Assembly (NCBI RefSeq): GCF_006912135.1
Contig: NZ_VIRS01000043.1
Coordinates: 1-59,005 of the forward strand
DNA length: 59,005 nt
Direction: 5' to 3'
Origin: Cryptosporangium phraense
Lineage (GTDB): Bacteria > Actinomycetota > Actinomycetes > Mycobacteriales > Cryptosporangiaceae
Shown here: one piece after another, positions 24,981-33,742 of the stretch
How positions within the stretch are numbered: the stretch's first letter is position 1
How the letters are laid out: each line of letters opens with the position of its first letter
Notes under the pieces: model-generated
The model's database searches: none
Told to the model about the DNA's origin: nothing
The model's input: the letters and a program-made list of their open reading frames with translations, nothing else
Program-made: the position numbers and the translations under genes

Positions 24981-26649
24981 TCAGGACGGCCCCACCCGGG
25001 TCCTGGCCCCGGTCCGTCCTTCGTCGGAGCGCCCGGACCGGGTGGCACCGTGGCGTCGGCCGGGCGTCCTGCTCTTCGCGGCCGCCGCCGCGCTCTACCT
25101 CGCCGGTGGCCTGTGGCTGAGCCTGTCGGCCGACAGCGTCATGTCGGACGCGTTGAGCCGCACCGCCAACGGCTACTACCCGGTGTTCAGCCGGGACCCG
25201 CACCTGGCCGCGATCGGCTTCGTCTGGAACCCGCTGCCGTCGCTGGTCGAGCTCCCGATGCTGCTCCTGACGCCGCTGTGGGGGGCGATCGCGAACCACG
25301 GCGTCGCTGCGATCGTCCAGTCGGCGCTGTTCATGGCCGGCGCGGTCTACCAGGTGCAGCGCTCGATGGACGCGCTCGGTGTGGGCCGGCGGGTCGGCTG
25401 GGTGCTCACCGCACTGTTCGCGCTGCACCCCGAGATCGCCTACTACGGAATGAACGGGATGAGCGAAGCCTCGTACCTGTTCTTCCTGCTCCTCGCCGTC
25501 CACCAGCTGATCCGCTGGATCACGTCCGGACGGTCGAACTCGCTCGCCGCGGCCGGGCTGGCGCTCGGCGCGGCCTACCTGACCCGATACGAGTCGGTCG
25601 CGGCCGGCTTGGCCGCCACCGTCGCGGTGGCGCTGATCAGTTACGCGCGGGCCGACGGTTCCCGCGCCTTCCGGTGGGCGACCGCACGGGCCGACGCGGT
25701 GGTCCTCGCGACCCCGTTCGTGTTCTCGGTGACGACCTGGGCGCTGACCAGCTGGCTCATCGTCGGCTCGCCGTTCGCGCAGTTCACGTCCGTCAACGGG
25801 AACACCGCGCAGACGAAGCTGGCCTCGGCGGGCATCAACGCGATCGTCGGGCAGCCCGGTGGCGCGTTGAGCTACCTGCTGCACCAGTCCTGGGTGCTGC
25901 AGCCGTTCGGGATCGTGCTGATCGTCGCCGCGGTGGTTCGGTGCTGGTACCGGCGGGACCCGGTGCTGCTCGCGCCGGTCTCGGTGCTGGCCGGTGCGTA
26001 CGGCTTCTCGGTGCTCGCGCTGCTGGCCGGCCAGACGTTCGGCTGGTTGCGGTTCTCGATCACGATCGTGCCGCTCGTCGTGTTCGCCGGTGCGATCCTG
26101 CTGCGACCGGCGCCGGCGCGCTCTGTGCTCGGGGATCGCGTCGATGCGCGGGTTGCTGCTGTGGTGGTGGTCGTGCTGCTCGGCGTCGCGTTGCCCGCGG
26201 CGGCCCACGGCATGCTCAACCCGGGGCTGGCGCGGGAGGAGTCGTACTTTCTCACCGGGATCTTCGCTCCCGACCGGGCCAGCAAGGAGCAGAAGCAGGT
26301 CCGGCACCGGTACGAGCAGGACCGCACGCTGGCCGGCTGGCTCGACCGTCAGCACCTTCCCGAGGGCGCGGTGCTCCTCGATGCGGCCGTCGGCTACGAC
26401 GTCGTGCTCTCGTCGGAGCGCCCGCGGCAGTTCGCGATCACCCCCGACCGGGACTTCCCTCTGCTGCTCGGCGACCCCGGCGCCCACGGCGTCCGCTACC
26501 TGGTGACCCGGCCGGTCGCGACCGGCGCACCGGCCGACGCGATCAGCGACGCCTACCCCGACCTCGCCCGCAATCCGTCGTTCGAGTTGGTGCGGGTCGA
26601 ACCCAACCGCGGAGACCTGCCCGCGTGGCACGTCTACGCCGTGCGTTAG
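24967..26649 (+). CDS. GT-C type polyprenol-phosphate-dependent glycosyltransferase, putative
   Basis: 560 aa. The membrane part has 10-11 TM helices, with the lumenal acidic motif between TM1 and TM2 read as SVMSDALSRTANGYY, and amphipathic PHLAAIGFVWNPLPSLVE. This suits GT-C enzymes, which use lipid-linked sugars outside the membrane. A 150-residue C-terminal extracytoplasmic domain (LAREESYFLTGIFAPDRASK) follows. The gene overlaps its upstream neighbour and is followed by a Dol-P-Man synthase, so mannose from polyprenol phosphate is a sensible donor. I cannot name the acceptor. Confidence 0.8.
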   Translation: MPTLDQDGPTRVLAPVRPSSERPDRVAPWRRPGVLLFAAAAALYLAGGLWLSLSADSVMSDALSRTANGYYPVFSRDPHLAAIGFVWNPLPSLVELPMLLLTPLWGAIANHGVAAIVQSALFMAGAVYQVQRSMDALGVGRRVGWVLTALFALHPEIAYYGMNGMSEASYLFFLLLAVHQLIRWITSGRSNSLAAAGLALGAAYLTRYESVAAGLAATVAVALISYARADGSRAFRWATARADAVVLATPFVFSVTTWALTSWLIVGSPFAQFTSVNGNTAQTKLASAGINAIVGQPGGALSYLLHQSWVLQPFGIVLIVAAVVRCWYRRDPVLLAPVSVLAGAYGFSVLALLAGQTFGWLRFSITIVPLVVFAGAILLRPAPARSVLGDRVDARVAAVVVVVLLGVALPAAAHGMLNPGLAREESYFLTGIFAPDRASKEQKQVRHRYEQDRTLAGWLDRQHLPEGAVLLDAAVGYDVVLSSERPRQFAITPDRDFPLLLGDPGAHGVRYLVTRPVATGAPADAISDAYPDLARNPSFELVRVEPNRGDLPAWHVYAVR

Positions 26650-26672
26650 CCGCGTTCGGAAGGAGAGCTTCG

Positions 26673-27470
26673 ATGGCGACTTTATGCGTGATCCCCACCT
26701 ACAACGAGGCCGAGACCATCGTTCCGCTGTTGACCGCCCTGCTCACCACCGCACCCGACGTCGACGTCCTCGTGGTGGACGACGGCAGCCCGGACGGCAC
26801 CGCGCGGCTGGTCGAGCGCCTGGCCGGAGAGCGTCCGCAGGTGCACCTGCTCGAGCGGACGGCCAAGGAGGGCCTGGGCGCGGCCTACCGGGCCGGGTTC
26901 GCCTGGGGGCTGAGCCACGGCTACGACCTGCTCGTCGAGATGGACGCCGACCTGTCGCACGACCCGGACGAGCTGCCGACGCTGCTGGCCGCCGTCGAGG
27001 CCGGTGCGGACCTGGTGATCGGGTCGCGGTACGCGCCGGGCGGCTCCACCGTGGGCTGGTCGAAGTCCCGTCGGGCGCTGTCCCGGGCCGGGAACCTCTA
27101 CGTCCGTGCGCTGCTCGGGCTGCCGGTCCGCGATTCGACCGCCGGCTACCGCGTGTTCCGCCGCGAAGTTCTCGAGCGTCTGCCGGTTGGTGCCCTGACG
27201 ACCAGCGGCTACTGCTTCCAGATCGACACGGTCTACCGCGCGTGGCTGGCCGGGTTCCGCGTCGTCGAGGTCCCGGTGACGTTTCGGGAGCGGGTGGCCG
27301 GCTCGTCGAAGATGTCCCGGCGCATCGTGACCGAGGCGATCGGCCAGGTGACCCGCTGGAGCTGGACGAACCGCCGCCGCGGCCCGAGGACGGCCGGCCC
27401 GGCAGTCGCGGGGGTGGCTGGGGTGGGCGGCGGTTCGGCGGCGCCGGCGGCGGCGCGGACGACGCCGTGA
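26673..27470 (+). CDS. Polyprenol monophosphomannose synthase (Ppm1/DPM1-like)
   Basis: 265 aa. A GT2 fold of the dolichyl-phosphate mannose synthase class: CVIPTYNEAETIVPLL, VLVVDDGSPDGTA, the metal site EMDADLSHDPDELP, IGSRYAPGGSTVGW, and the C-terminal FRERVAGSSKMS. These are the diagnostic motifs for transfer of mannose from GDP-mannose to polyprenol phosphate on the cytoplasmic face. There is no TM domain, as in stand-alone actinobacterial Ppm1 D2 enzymes. A Gly/Ala tail of about 25 residues follows. ATG 26673 has AAGGAGAG 5 bp upstream. The stop overlaps the GtrA start as GTGA. It should feed the GT-C enzyme encoded upstream. Confidence 0.93.
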   Translation: MATLCVIPTYNEAETIVPLLTALLTTAPDVDVLVVDDGSPDGTARLVERLAGERPQVHLLERTAKEGLGAAYRAGFAWGLSHGYDLLVEMDADLSHDPDELPTLLAAVEAGADLVIGSRYAPGGSTVGWSKSRRALSRAGNLYVRALLGLPVRDSTAGYRVFRREVLERLPVGALTTSGYCFQIDTVYRAWLAGFRVVEVPVTFRERVAGSSKMSRRIVTEAIGQVTRWSWTNRRRGPRTAGPAVAGVAGVGGGSAAPAAARTTP

Positions 27471-27904
27471 CCGCGGTCGTCCAGCGGCCACCGTCGCGCC
27501 AACGACGGTGGGTGCAGCTCGCCCGGTTCGGGGCGGTGGGCGGCGTCTGCGCGGTCGTCGACCTCGGTGTATTCAACCTGCTGCACTTCGGCGTCGGAAT
27601 CGGCCCGCTGACGTCGAAGACGCTGGCCGTGGGCGTCGCCACCCTGGCGTCGTACGCGGGCAACCACGTCTGGACCTTCAGCCCCGGACGGGCGGCCCGC
27701 CACCACCGCGACCTGCCGGTGTTCGCGGCCCTCAACGGCGCCGGACTGCTGATCGCGCTGGCGGTGCTGGCCCTGGTGAGGTACGGAGCCGGAGTGACCA
27801 GCCCGCTCGCGCTCAACGTCGTCGGCAACGGGGGCGGGATCGCGCTCGCCACCGTGTTCCGGTTCTGGTCCTATCGACGGTGGGTGTTCCGCGCCGGTGC
27901 CTGA
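27467..27904 (+). CDS. GtrA family membrane protein
   Basis: 145 aa with four TM helices. Characteristic motifs are RFGAVGGVCAVVDLGVFNLL in helix 1, SYAGNHVWTFS after helix 2, and FRFWSYRRWVF at the C-terminus. GtrA-like proteins are proposed to flip polyprenol-phosphate sugars across the membrane. Overlap with the Dol-P-Man synthase gene supports a role in moving that product to the outer face for the GT-C enzyme. It is the last gene of the five-gene operon. Confidence 0.9.
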   Translation: MTAVVQRPPSRQRRWVQLARFGAVGGVCAVVDLGVFNLLHFGVGIGPLTSKTLAVGVATLASYAGNHVWTFSPGRAARHHRDLPVFAALNGAGLLIALAVLALVRYGAGVTSPLALNVVGNGGGIALATVFRFWSYRRWVFRAGA

Positions 27905-27960
27905 TCGCTGCGACACAGCCCGCCGATACACCATCTGGCCAGGGCGACTACCGTGTCGGC

Positions 27961-28533
27961 ATGGACCGGGCCCCTGCGCAGACCACGTACCTACTGGTCG
28001 ACGGCGAGAACATCGACGCCACGCTGGGCAGCAACATCTTCGGCGGTCGCCGGCCGAGTCCGCAGGAACGGCCGCGCTGGGAGCGGGTCCGGGACTTCGC
28101 CAGCGAGACCTGGGACCGCCCCGTCAAGGCCCTGTTCTTCCTCAACGCCAGCTCGGGCCAGCTCCCGCTCCCGTTCATCCAGGCCCTGCTGGCGCTCGAC
28201 TACCAGCCGATCCCGCTCTCCGGCTCCACCGGCGAGAAGGTCGTCGACATCGGTATCCAGCGCACGCTCGACGCACTCGTCGACCGCCCCGGCGACGTGC
28301 TGCTGGCCAGCCACGACGGCGACTTCTTCGACCAGATCGAGCGCCTGCTGGACGGTAGTCGCCGGGTCGGCCTGCTCGGGTTCCGGGAGTTCGTCAACTC
28401 GCGCTTCACCGAGCTGACCGCCCAGGGCCTGGAGATCTACGACCTGGAGGACGACGTCCGCTGCTTCAACGCCCGCCTACCGCGCGTTCGAATCATCGAC
28501 ATCGGCCGCTTCGACCCGCTCCCGTACCTCTAA
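27961..28533 (+). CDS. NYN-domain putative ribonuclease
   Basis: 190 aa. A PIN-like NYN fold: LLVDGENIDATLGSNIFG near the N-terminus, VKALFFLNAS, the acidic VVDIGIQRTLDAL, and DVLLASHDGDFFDQIERLL, with Asp14, Asp95 and the HDGD aspartates as likely metal ligands. Actinobacterial NYN proteins are thought to be metal-dependent RNases, but the substrate is unknown. The ATG is 56 bp after the GtrA stop, so it may have its own promoter. It is unrelated to the glycan genes by sequence. Confidence 0.86.
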   Translation: MDRAPAQTTYLLVDGENIDATLGSNIFGGRRPSPQERPRWERVRDFASETWDRPVKALFFLNASSGQLPLPFIQALLALDYQPIPLSGSTGEKVVDIGIQRTLDALVDRPGDVLLASHDGDFFDQIERLLDGSRRVGLLGFREFVNSRFTELTAQGLEIYDLEDDVRCFNARLPRVRIIDIGRFDPLPYL

Positions 28534-28534
28534 C

Positions 28535-29090
28535 CCGGCCAGAGGCGCACCGGCGCCGGGATGCGCGAGATGGGCAGCACCCTCGCCGGAGCTGCTGCGG
28601 AAGTTCATCTCGCTCGGCGACGCGACCCGCCGGATGGACGGCGCCACCCAGACCTGCGCGGGAAGCGACGTGGCACTGCTCGTGCGGCTGACCCGGGACG
28701 GCGCCACGGTCCGGCCGGATCAGCTGACGAAGACGTACTCGTCGGTGGACCTGGAGCAGATGGCCCAGCGGGTGCTACCGGCCATGAACGACGCCGAGTT
28801 CGAGGCGGTCATCGACGACCACTACGTCGGCGAGGTGCAGCCGCTGGCCTCACACCGAGGCGAACCTGCTGAAGCTCGGCGAGCAGCGCGTACATCGCGT
28901 CCGCGGCGAACCCGCGCGCTGGGCCGCGGTCAAGGAGAGCTACCTGCGCGAGCGGGCCCTCGGCGGCACCGACGACCCGCTCGGCCGCGCGGTCGGCGCG
29001 GTGAGCCGGCTTGCCGACCGGGTCCGCCACGTCGAAACCGCGATCACGACGTCGGAACCGCGATCACCCGGCTTCGCACCTGATCCAGTG
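28535..29090 (+). pseudogene. Truncated and frameshifted remnant of an unidentified gene
   Basis: One frame reads PELLRKFISLGDATRRMDGA through LEQMAQRVLPAMNDAEF and DDHYVGEVQPL, with good codon bias. It starts without a usable initiation codon or ribosome site. Near 28850-28857 it must shift by one base into another frame that continues EANLLKLGEQRV, ARWAAVKESYLRERALGG and VGAVSRLADRVRHVETAI. The end runs into an 18-bp direct repeat (29031-29048 and 29051-29068, one mismatch) and has no stop before the next gene. This is best explained as the C-terminal part of a decayed gene. I do not know the parent family. Confidence 0.7.
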
Positions 29091-29136
29091 GTAGCACGGA
29101 TGCTGCTGGTGAACGACGCGCGGATCGTTTCGAGGC

Positions 29137-30996
29137 ATGCCTCCAGACAACGCGCCCCAGACGTTCACCCCGCTCACCGGGCCCGGCGGCGACGAGCCGG
29201 TGCCGATGGACCCCCGCCTCCAGCTGCAGGTGGCGCTGCAGCAGGAGGGCCGGACCAAGCCGGCGACGTTCTCCACCGGCACCGACGAGATCGCGGTCAT
29301 CGCCAAGGTGTCGAACAAAGAGGCCTTCGAGGCCATGCCCGAGGTGCGGCCGGGCGTACAAGTCGGTGACCCGGCCGCGGACGGCACGGTCATCGTCACC
29401 GCTAGGGTGCCGATCACCGCGCTCGAGCTCGTCCGCCGGCAGGACTTCGTCTTCTCGCTGAAGGCCGCGCAACGGCTTCGTCCGCAGCTCGGCGCCACCA
29501 CCGAGGACGTCGGCGCGCGGCCGGAGAGCTTGCCCGACGGGCAGTGGACCGGCGGGGAGGGCGTGATCGTCGGGATCGTCGACTTCGGTGGCGACTTCGC
29601 GCACCGGAACTTCCAGACCGCGACCGGCCGCACCCGGTTGCTCGCGCTCTGGGACCAGAACACCCAGGGCTTCACCGTCGACGGCGACCACCTCTACGGC
29701 ACCGTCCACGAGCAGGCCGACATCGACGCGGCGCTGGAGAAGGAAGACCCCTACTCGGCGCTGGGCTACACCGTCGCGGACGCCACCCACGGCACCCACG
29801 TCATGGACATCGCCGCCGGGAACGGCCGCGGCACCGGGACGCCCGGCGTCGCGCCGGAGGCGGAGCTGATCTTCGTCGACCTCGCGGGCACCGACCTCCC
29901 GGCCCAGGGAGCCGGCGTCGTCGGCAGCAGCTTCGGCGACTCCGTGCAGTTGCTCGAGGCGCTCGCCTTCATCTTCGTGCGCGCCGGCGAGACGCCGTGC
30001 GTCGTCAACGTCAGCCTGGGGACGAACGGCGGTCCGCACGACGGCACGACGCTGGTGGAGCAGGGCATCGACCGGTTGCTGACCCAGGCGCCGAACCGGG
30101 CGGTCTGCCTGGCCGCGGCGAACTCGCACGACGACGGCGCGCACGCGTCCGGAACCGTGCCGGCCACCGGCAGCCTGAGCCTGACCTGGAACATCACGGC
30201 CGGCGACCCGACCCAGAACGAGCTCGAGATCTGGTACCCCGGCTCGGCGGCGCTCCGCCTGGAGCTCGTCCGGATCGTTCCGAACCCCGCGGACGGGACG
30301 GACCGCCAGGTGACCGTGGGCACGCTGGACCCCGGCCAGAGCGGCACCCTGACGCTCGACGGCGGCCCGGCGATCTTCGCGGCGAACCGGCTGCACGACC
30401 CCAACAACGGCGACAACACGATCGGCGTGTTCCTCACCGAAGGCATCACCGGACGCTGGCTCGCCCGTCTGACCAGCACGACCGGGGCCGCGGTGCCGAT
30501 CCACGCCTGGATCGAGCGGGACGACTCCGGTCGCTCCACGTTCAGCGGACCGCTGCTGGACGACACGCACACGATCGGGTCGATCTCGTGCGGGCGCGAG
30601 TCGATCGTGGTCGGCTGCTACGACGCCCACACCCCCGGGACGCCGATCTCGTCGTTCTCCAGCGCCGGACCCACCCGGGACGGACGGCAGAAGCCCGAGG
30701 TCTCCGCGCCGGGCGCCCGGGTCGTCGCCGCGCACTCGCAGTCGGTCAGCGGCGTCACCAGGAAGTCCGGGACGAGCATGGCCAGCCCGGCGGTGACCGG
30801 CGTCGTCGCCAACCTGCTGGCCGAGGTCGTCGTCCGGCAGAAGCGGTCGCTGACCATCGACGAGATCCGGACGCTGCTGATCTCGACCGCCCGCGGCAGC
30901 CTGCCGGCCGCCGGGGCCTGGGATCCGCAGTACGGGTTCGGGCGCGTCTCGGTTCCCGCCTTGCTCGACGCCGTCAGCGAGCCCCCTCCCGCGTGA
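29137..30996 (+). CDS. Subtilisin-like (S8) serine peptidase without signal peptide
   Basis: 619 aa with an intact catalytic triad: Asp149 in GIVDFGGDFAHRNF, His218 in THGTHVMDIAAG, Ser547 in GTSMASPAVTG, and oxyanion Asn329 in CLAAANSHDDG. Residues 45-115 look like an I9-type inhibitor prodomain (EIAVIAKVSNKEAFEAM and following strands). Between Asn and Ser is a 150-residue beta-rich insertion (340-480). No signal peptide or TM helix is present, which is unusual for S8 enzymes and implies a cytoplasmic or non-classically exported role. The start is ATG 29137, with CGAGG close upstream. Its 3' end overlaps the convergent DedA gene by 23 bp. Confidence 0.9.
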   Translation: MPPDNAPQTFTPLTGPGGDEPVPMDPRLQLQVALQQEGRTKPATFSTGTDEIAVIAKVSNKEAFEAMPEVRPGVQVGDPAADGTVIVTARVPITALELVRRQDFVFSLKAAQRLRPQLGATTEDVGARPESLPDGQWTGGEGVIVGIVDFGGDFAHRNFQTATGRTRLLALWDQNTQGFTVDGDHLYGTVHEQADIDAALEKEDPYSALGYTVADATHGTHVMDIAAGNGRGTGTPGVAPEAELIFVDLAGTDLPAQGAGVVGSSFGDSVQLLEALAFIFVRAGETPCVVNVSLGTNGGPHDGTTLVEQGIDRLLTQAPNRAVCLAAANSHDDGAHASGTVPATGSLSLTWNITAGDPTQNELEIWYPGSAALRLELVRIVPNPADGTDRQVTVGTLDPGQSGTLTLDGGPAIFAANRLHDPNNGDNTIGVFLTEGITGRWLARLTSTTGAAVPIHAWIERDDSGRSTFSGPLLDDTHTIGSISCGRESIVVGCYDAHTPGTPISSFSSAGPTRDGRQKPEVSAPGARVVAAHSQSVSGVTRKSGTSMASPAVTGVVANLLAEVVVRQKRSLTIDEIRTLLISTARGSLPAAGAWDPQYGFGRVSVPALLDAVSEPPPA

Positions 30997-31600
30997 GGTC
31001 CGCCGCGCTGCGCCGGCCGCGAAGCGTCCGGATCATCAGGAGGACGAGAACGACGGCGATCAGTCCGACGACGACCGTCCCACCGGTGCTGAGGTACTTC
31101 TCGACGTTGCGCGCGGCGGAGCCGAGCGCAACGCCGAGGCCGATGTGGACGGCCGACCACGTCGCAGCGCCGAGCGCGGCCGCGGGCAGAAAGCGGTGCG
31201 GGCGCAGCCCGGCGCTGCCCGCGGCGGCCGGGGTGAGCGCCCGGACCGCGGGCAGGAAGCGGACGAAGAACACCGCCCAGGCGCCGTGGCGCCGGAGCCC
31301 GTCGGCGGCCCGGTCCCAGAGACCGGCGCCGTAGCGGCGGACGAGCCTGGTCTCCCGCAGACGCGGCCCGTAGCGACGCCCGATCAGGTAACCGAGCGAG
31401 TCGCCGAGGATCGCGGCCACGGTCACGACCGCCCAGAGTGCGAGGAAGCGAGGCGCGTCGGAGACCGTCGTCGACGCGACGAGCAGGCCGGACTCGCCCG
31501 GGACGACGAGGCCCAGGCCGAGCGTGCACTCGCCGAGCACGAGCAGGCCGGCGACCAGCAGGACGACGGTGGGCGGCAAGGTTTGTAACCAATCGAGCAT
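30974..31600 (-). CDS. DedA family membrane protein
   Basis: 208 aa with about five TM segments. DedA motifs are LLVLGECTLGLGLVVPGES, ILGDSLGYLIGRRYG, and FFVRFLPAVRALTPAAAG, with the G-x-x-x-x-Y and FRF/RxxP features of the VTT domain. DedA proteins are lipid scramblases or flippases, and some recycle undecaprenyl phosphate. ATG 31600 is preferred over the longer open frame because it gives the normal N-terminus. It is divergent from the esterase gene (79 bp) and convergently overlaps the S8 peptidase gene. Confidence 0.9.
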   Translation of the reverse strand: MLDWLQTLPPTVVLLVAGLLVLGECTLGLGLVVPGESGLLVASTTVSDAPRFLALWAVVTVAAILGDSLGYLIGRRYGPRLRETRLVRRYGAGLWDRAADGLRRHGAWAVFFVRFLPAVRALTPAAAGSAGLRPHRFLPAAALGAATWSAVHIGLGVALGSAARNVEKYLSTGGTVVVGLIAVVLVLLMIRTLRGRRSAADLTREGAR

Positions 31601-31679
31601 GGGTGGAGCCTCGCAGTGAAAAGGGCCCCTTTCGTCAGGGATCAAGCCGGATTTCAGGGGCTCGTGGTTGGCTGGGGGC

Positions 31680-32705
31680 ATGCTTCCCTGGGACGCCGAA
31701 ATGGCCGGTCAGCTGCACCGGGAAACGATCACCTCGACGCTGCTCCAGGGAAATCCCCTGGGTGATCCACACGAGCGGCCGATCTGGGTCTACACACCGC
31801 CGGGGTATTCGGACGCAGACACCAGGTACCCCGCCGTCTACGTGATCCAGGGCTTCACCGGCCACCTCGCCATGTGGGCGAACCGCTCGGCGTACAGGCA
31901 GCCGTTCCCGGAGACCGCCGACGCGGTGTTCGCCTCCGGCGAGGCGCCCGGCTGCATCGTCGTCTACGTGGACGCCTGGACGGCCTACGGCGGGTCACAG
32001 TTCGTCGACTCGCCCGGGACCGGGCCCTACCACTCGTACCTCTGCGACGAGGTCGTGCCGTGGGTCGACGCCCGGTACCGGACGCTGGCGCAGCCGGCCT
32101 CGCGGGCGATCACCGGGAAGTCGTCGGGCGGGTTCGGGGCGATGATCACGCCGATGCTGCGCCCGGATCTGTTCGGCGCGCTGGCCACGCACGCCGGCGA
32201 CTCGCTCTACGAGTACGCGTACGTGCCCGAGTTCGCCAAGGCCGTGCGGTACCTGCGGCCCTACGACGGGGACATCTTCCGCTGGTGGGAGGACTTCCGG
32301 TCGAGGCCCGCGTTCAGCGGCGACGGCGACGGCACGCTGCTGATCCTGCTCGGGTGCTCGGCCTGCTTCTCCGCCGACGACGACGGGACCGTGCGGCTCC
32401 CGTTCGACCCGGTGACGGGCGAGCTGGTGCCGGAGCGGTGGCAGCGGTGGCTCGACTGGGATCCGGTGCGGATGGTCGACACGTACGCCGACGCGTTGCG
32501 GTCGCAGCGGGCGATCTGGATCGACGCCGGAACCCGCGACGAGTGGTACCTCGACATCGGCGCGCAGGCGTTCCGGGCCGGCCTGAGCCGGATCGGCGTT
32601 CCCGACGATCGCGTGCATTTCGAGCTCTTCAACGCCGGTCACGGGGGCATCGACTACCGCTACCCGCAGGCCCTGGCCTGGCTCGCCCACCGCCTCGAGC
32701 GCTAG
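31680..32705 (+). CDS. Esterase D-family alpha/beta hydrolase
   Basis: 341 aa, of the PF00756 esterase type. The nucleophile elbow is ITGKSSGGFGAM (Ser near residue 149), with the likely acid in IDAGTRDEWYLD and the His in FNAGHGGIDYRY. The opening strands RPIWVYTPPGYSDADTRYPAVYVIQG fit enterochelin-esterase and mycolyltransferase relatives. No signal peptide is present, so a cytoplasmic esterase acting on a small ester is more likely than a wall mycolyltransferase. ATG 31680 lies behind GGCTGGGGG. TTG 31668 is an alternative start. Confidence 0.87.
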   Translation: MLPWDAEMAGQLHRETITSTLLQGNPLGDPHERPIWVYTPPGYSDADTRYPAVYVIQGFTGHLAMWANRSAYRQPFPETADAVFASGEAPGCIVVYVDAWTAYGGSQFVDSPGTGPYHSYLCDEVVPWVDARYRTLAQPASRAITGKSSGGFGAMITPMLRPDLFGALATHAGDSLYEYAYVPEFAKAVRYLRPYDGDIFRWWEDFRSRPAFSGDGDGTLLILLGCSACFSADDDGTVRLPFDPVTGELVPERWQRWLDWDPVRMVDTYADALRSQRAIWIDAGTRDEWYLDIGAQAFRAGLSRIGVPDDRVHFELFNAGHGGIDYRYPQALAWLAHRLER

Positions 32706-32711
32706 GGCCCA

Positions 32712-33704
32712 TCAGAACGAGCAGTTCACCAGGTCGCACTCGGGGCCGAGCCGGATCTTGAACGCGCGTTCCACACCCTCGCGGACGTGCGCGGCGAACT
32801 CCATCACGTCGGTGGTCGTCGCGCCGCCGCGGTTCGTGACCGCGAGCGCGTGCCGGGTGGAGAGGCCCACCGGTCCGCGGCGGTAGCCGGGCGCGAAACC
32901 GGCGTTGTGCACGAGCCAGGCGGCCGCCAGCTTGGTGCCCTGCGGGTCGGGGAACTGCGGGCAGTTCCGCGCTTCCTCCGGCACCTCGGCCAGCACCGGG
33001 TTGATGAAGAACGACCCGACGCTCCAGGTGTCGTGGTCGGCCGGGTCGAGCACCATTCCGCGCTGGCGGCGGAGGCCCAGCACCGCCTCGCGCACGTCGG
33101 CGGTGCCCGCGGTACCGCCGATCGCCAGGTCCAGAGCGGTCGCCAGCCCGGCGTACTTGATCGGACCGGACTGTTTGCCGGCCTGGAGCCGGAACGTCAC
33201 GTCGACGACCGCCCAGCGGTCGCTGTGCTTGAAGACGGACTGACGGTGGCTGCCGAACCCCAGCCGCTCGGTGGGCCAGCTCTCGGTCTCGCCGGTCTCC
33301 CGGTCGAGGACCGTGACGGTCTCGAGGACGTCCGACGTGAGCGCGCCGTACGCGCCGACGTTCTGGATAGGGGTGCCCCCGACCAGGCCCGGTATGCCGG
33401 ACAGGCACTCCAGGCCGGCCAGGCCCTCGTTGATCGTGAGCTCGACCAGCTGGTCCCACCCGACGCCGGCAGCCGCGGTGACGCGGGTGCCGTCGAGGTC
33501 GATCTCGCTCGACGCGACCTTGATCACCGGCCCGGGCCAGCCCTGATCGCCGACGACGAGGTTCGAGCCGCCGCCGATGATCAGCGCTGCTCGGCCGGTG
33601 CCGCGGACCGTCTCGACGAGCTCGGAGGTGGACGTGGGGACGTGCAGCTCCCCGACCGGGCCGCCGACCCGCATGGTCGTGAGGTCGGCAAACGTAACGG
33701 ACAA
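32712..33704 (-). CDS. murB: UDP-N-acetylenolpyruvoylglucosamine reductase
   Basis: 330 aa. MurB reduces the enolpyruvyl group to give UDP-N-acetylmuramate in peptidoglycan synthesis, using FAD and NADPH. Visible motifs are LTTMRVGGP, ALIIGGGSNLVVGD, GIPGLVGGTPIQNVGAYG (type I signature), the catalytic Ser in SVGSFFINPV, and the C-terminal HALAVTNRGGATTTDV with a following Glu. TTG 33704 is chosen as the start because the family N-terminus requires SVTFADLTTMRVGG and no closer ATG retains it. It is convergent with the esterase (6-bp gap). Confidence 0.95.
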   Translation of the reverse strand: MSVTFADLTTMRVGGPVGELHVPTSTSELVETVRGTGRAALIIGGGSNLVVGDQGWPGPVIKVASSEIDLDGTRVTAAAGVGWDQLVELTINEGLAGLECLSGIPGLVGGTPIQNVGAYGALTSDVLETVTVLDRETGETESWPTERLGFGSHRQSVFKHSDRWAVVDVTFRLQAGKQSGPIKYAGLATALDLAIGGTAGTADVREAVLGLRRQRGMVLDPADHDTWSVGSFFINPVLAEVPEEARNCPQFPDPQGTKLAAAWLVHNAGFAPGYRRGPVGLSTRHALAVTNRGGATTTDVMEFAAHVREGVERAFKIRLGPECDLVNCSF

Positions 33705-33742
33705 AACGATCCAACCTCGCGCGGGGGTATGACCACGCAACT

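Noticed and set aside
28480-28500. GTTCGAATC-like string resembling a tRNA T-loop
   Set aside because: It lies inside the NYN gene and no cloverleaf or acceptor stem can be formed around it.
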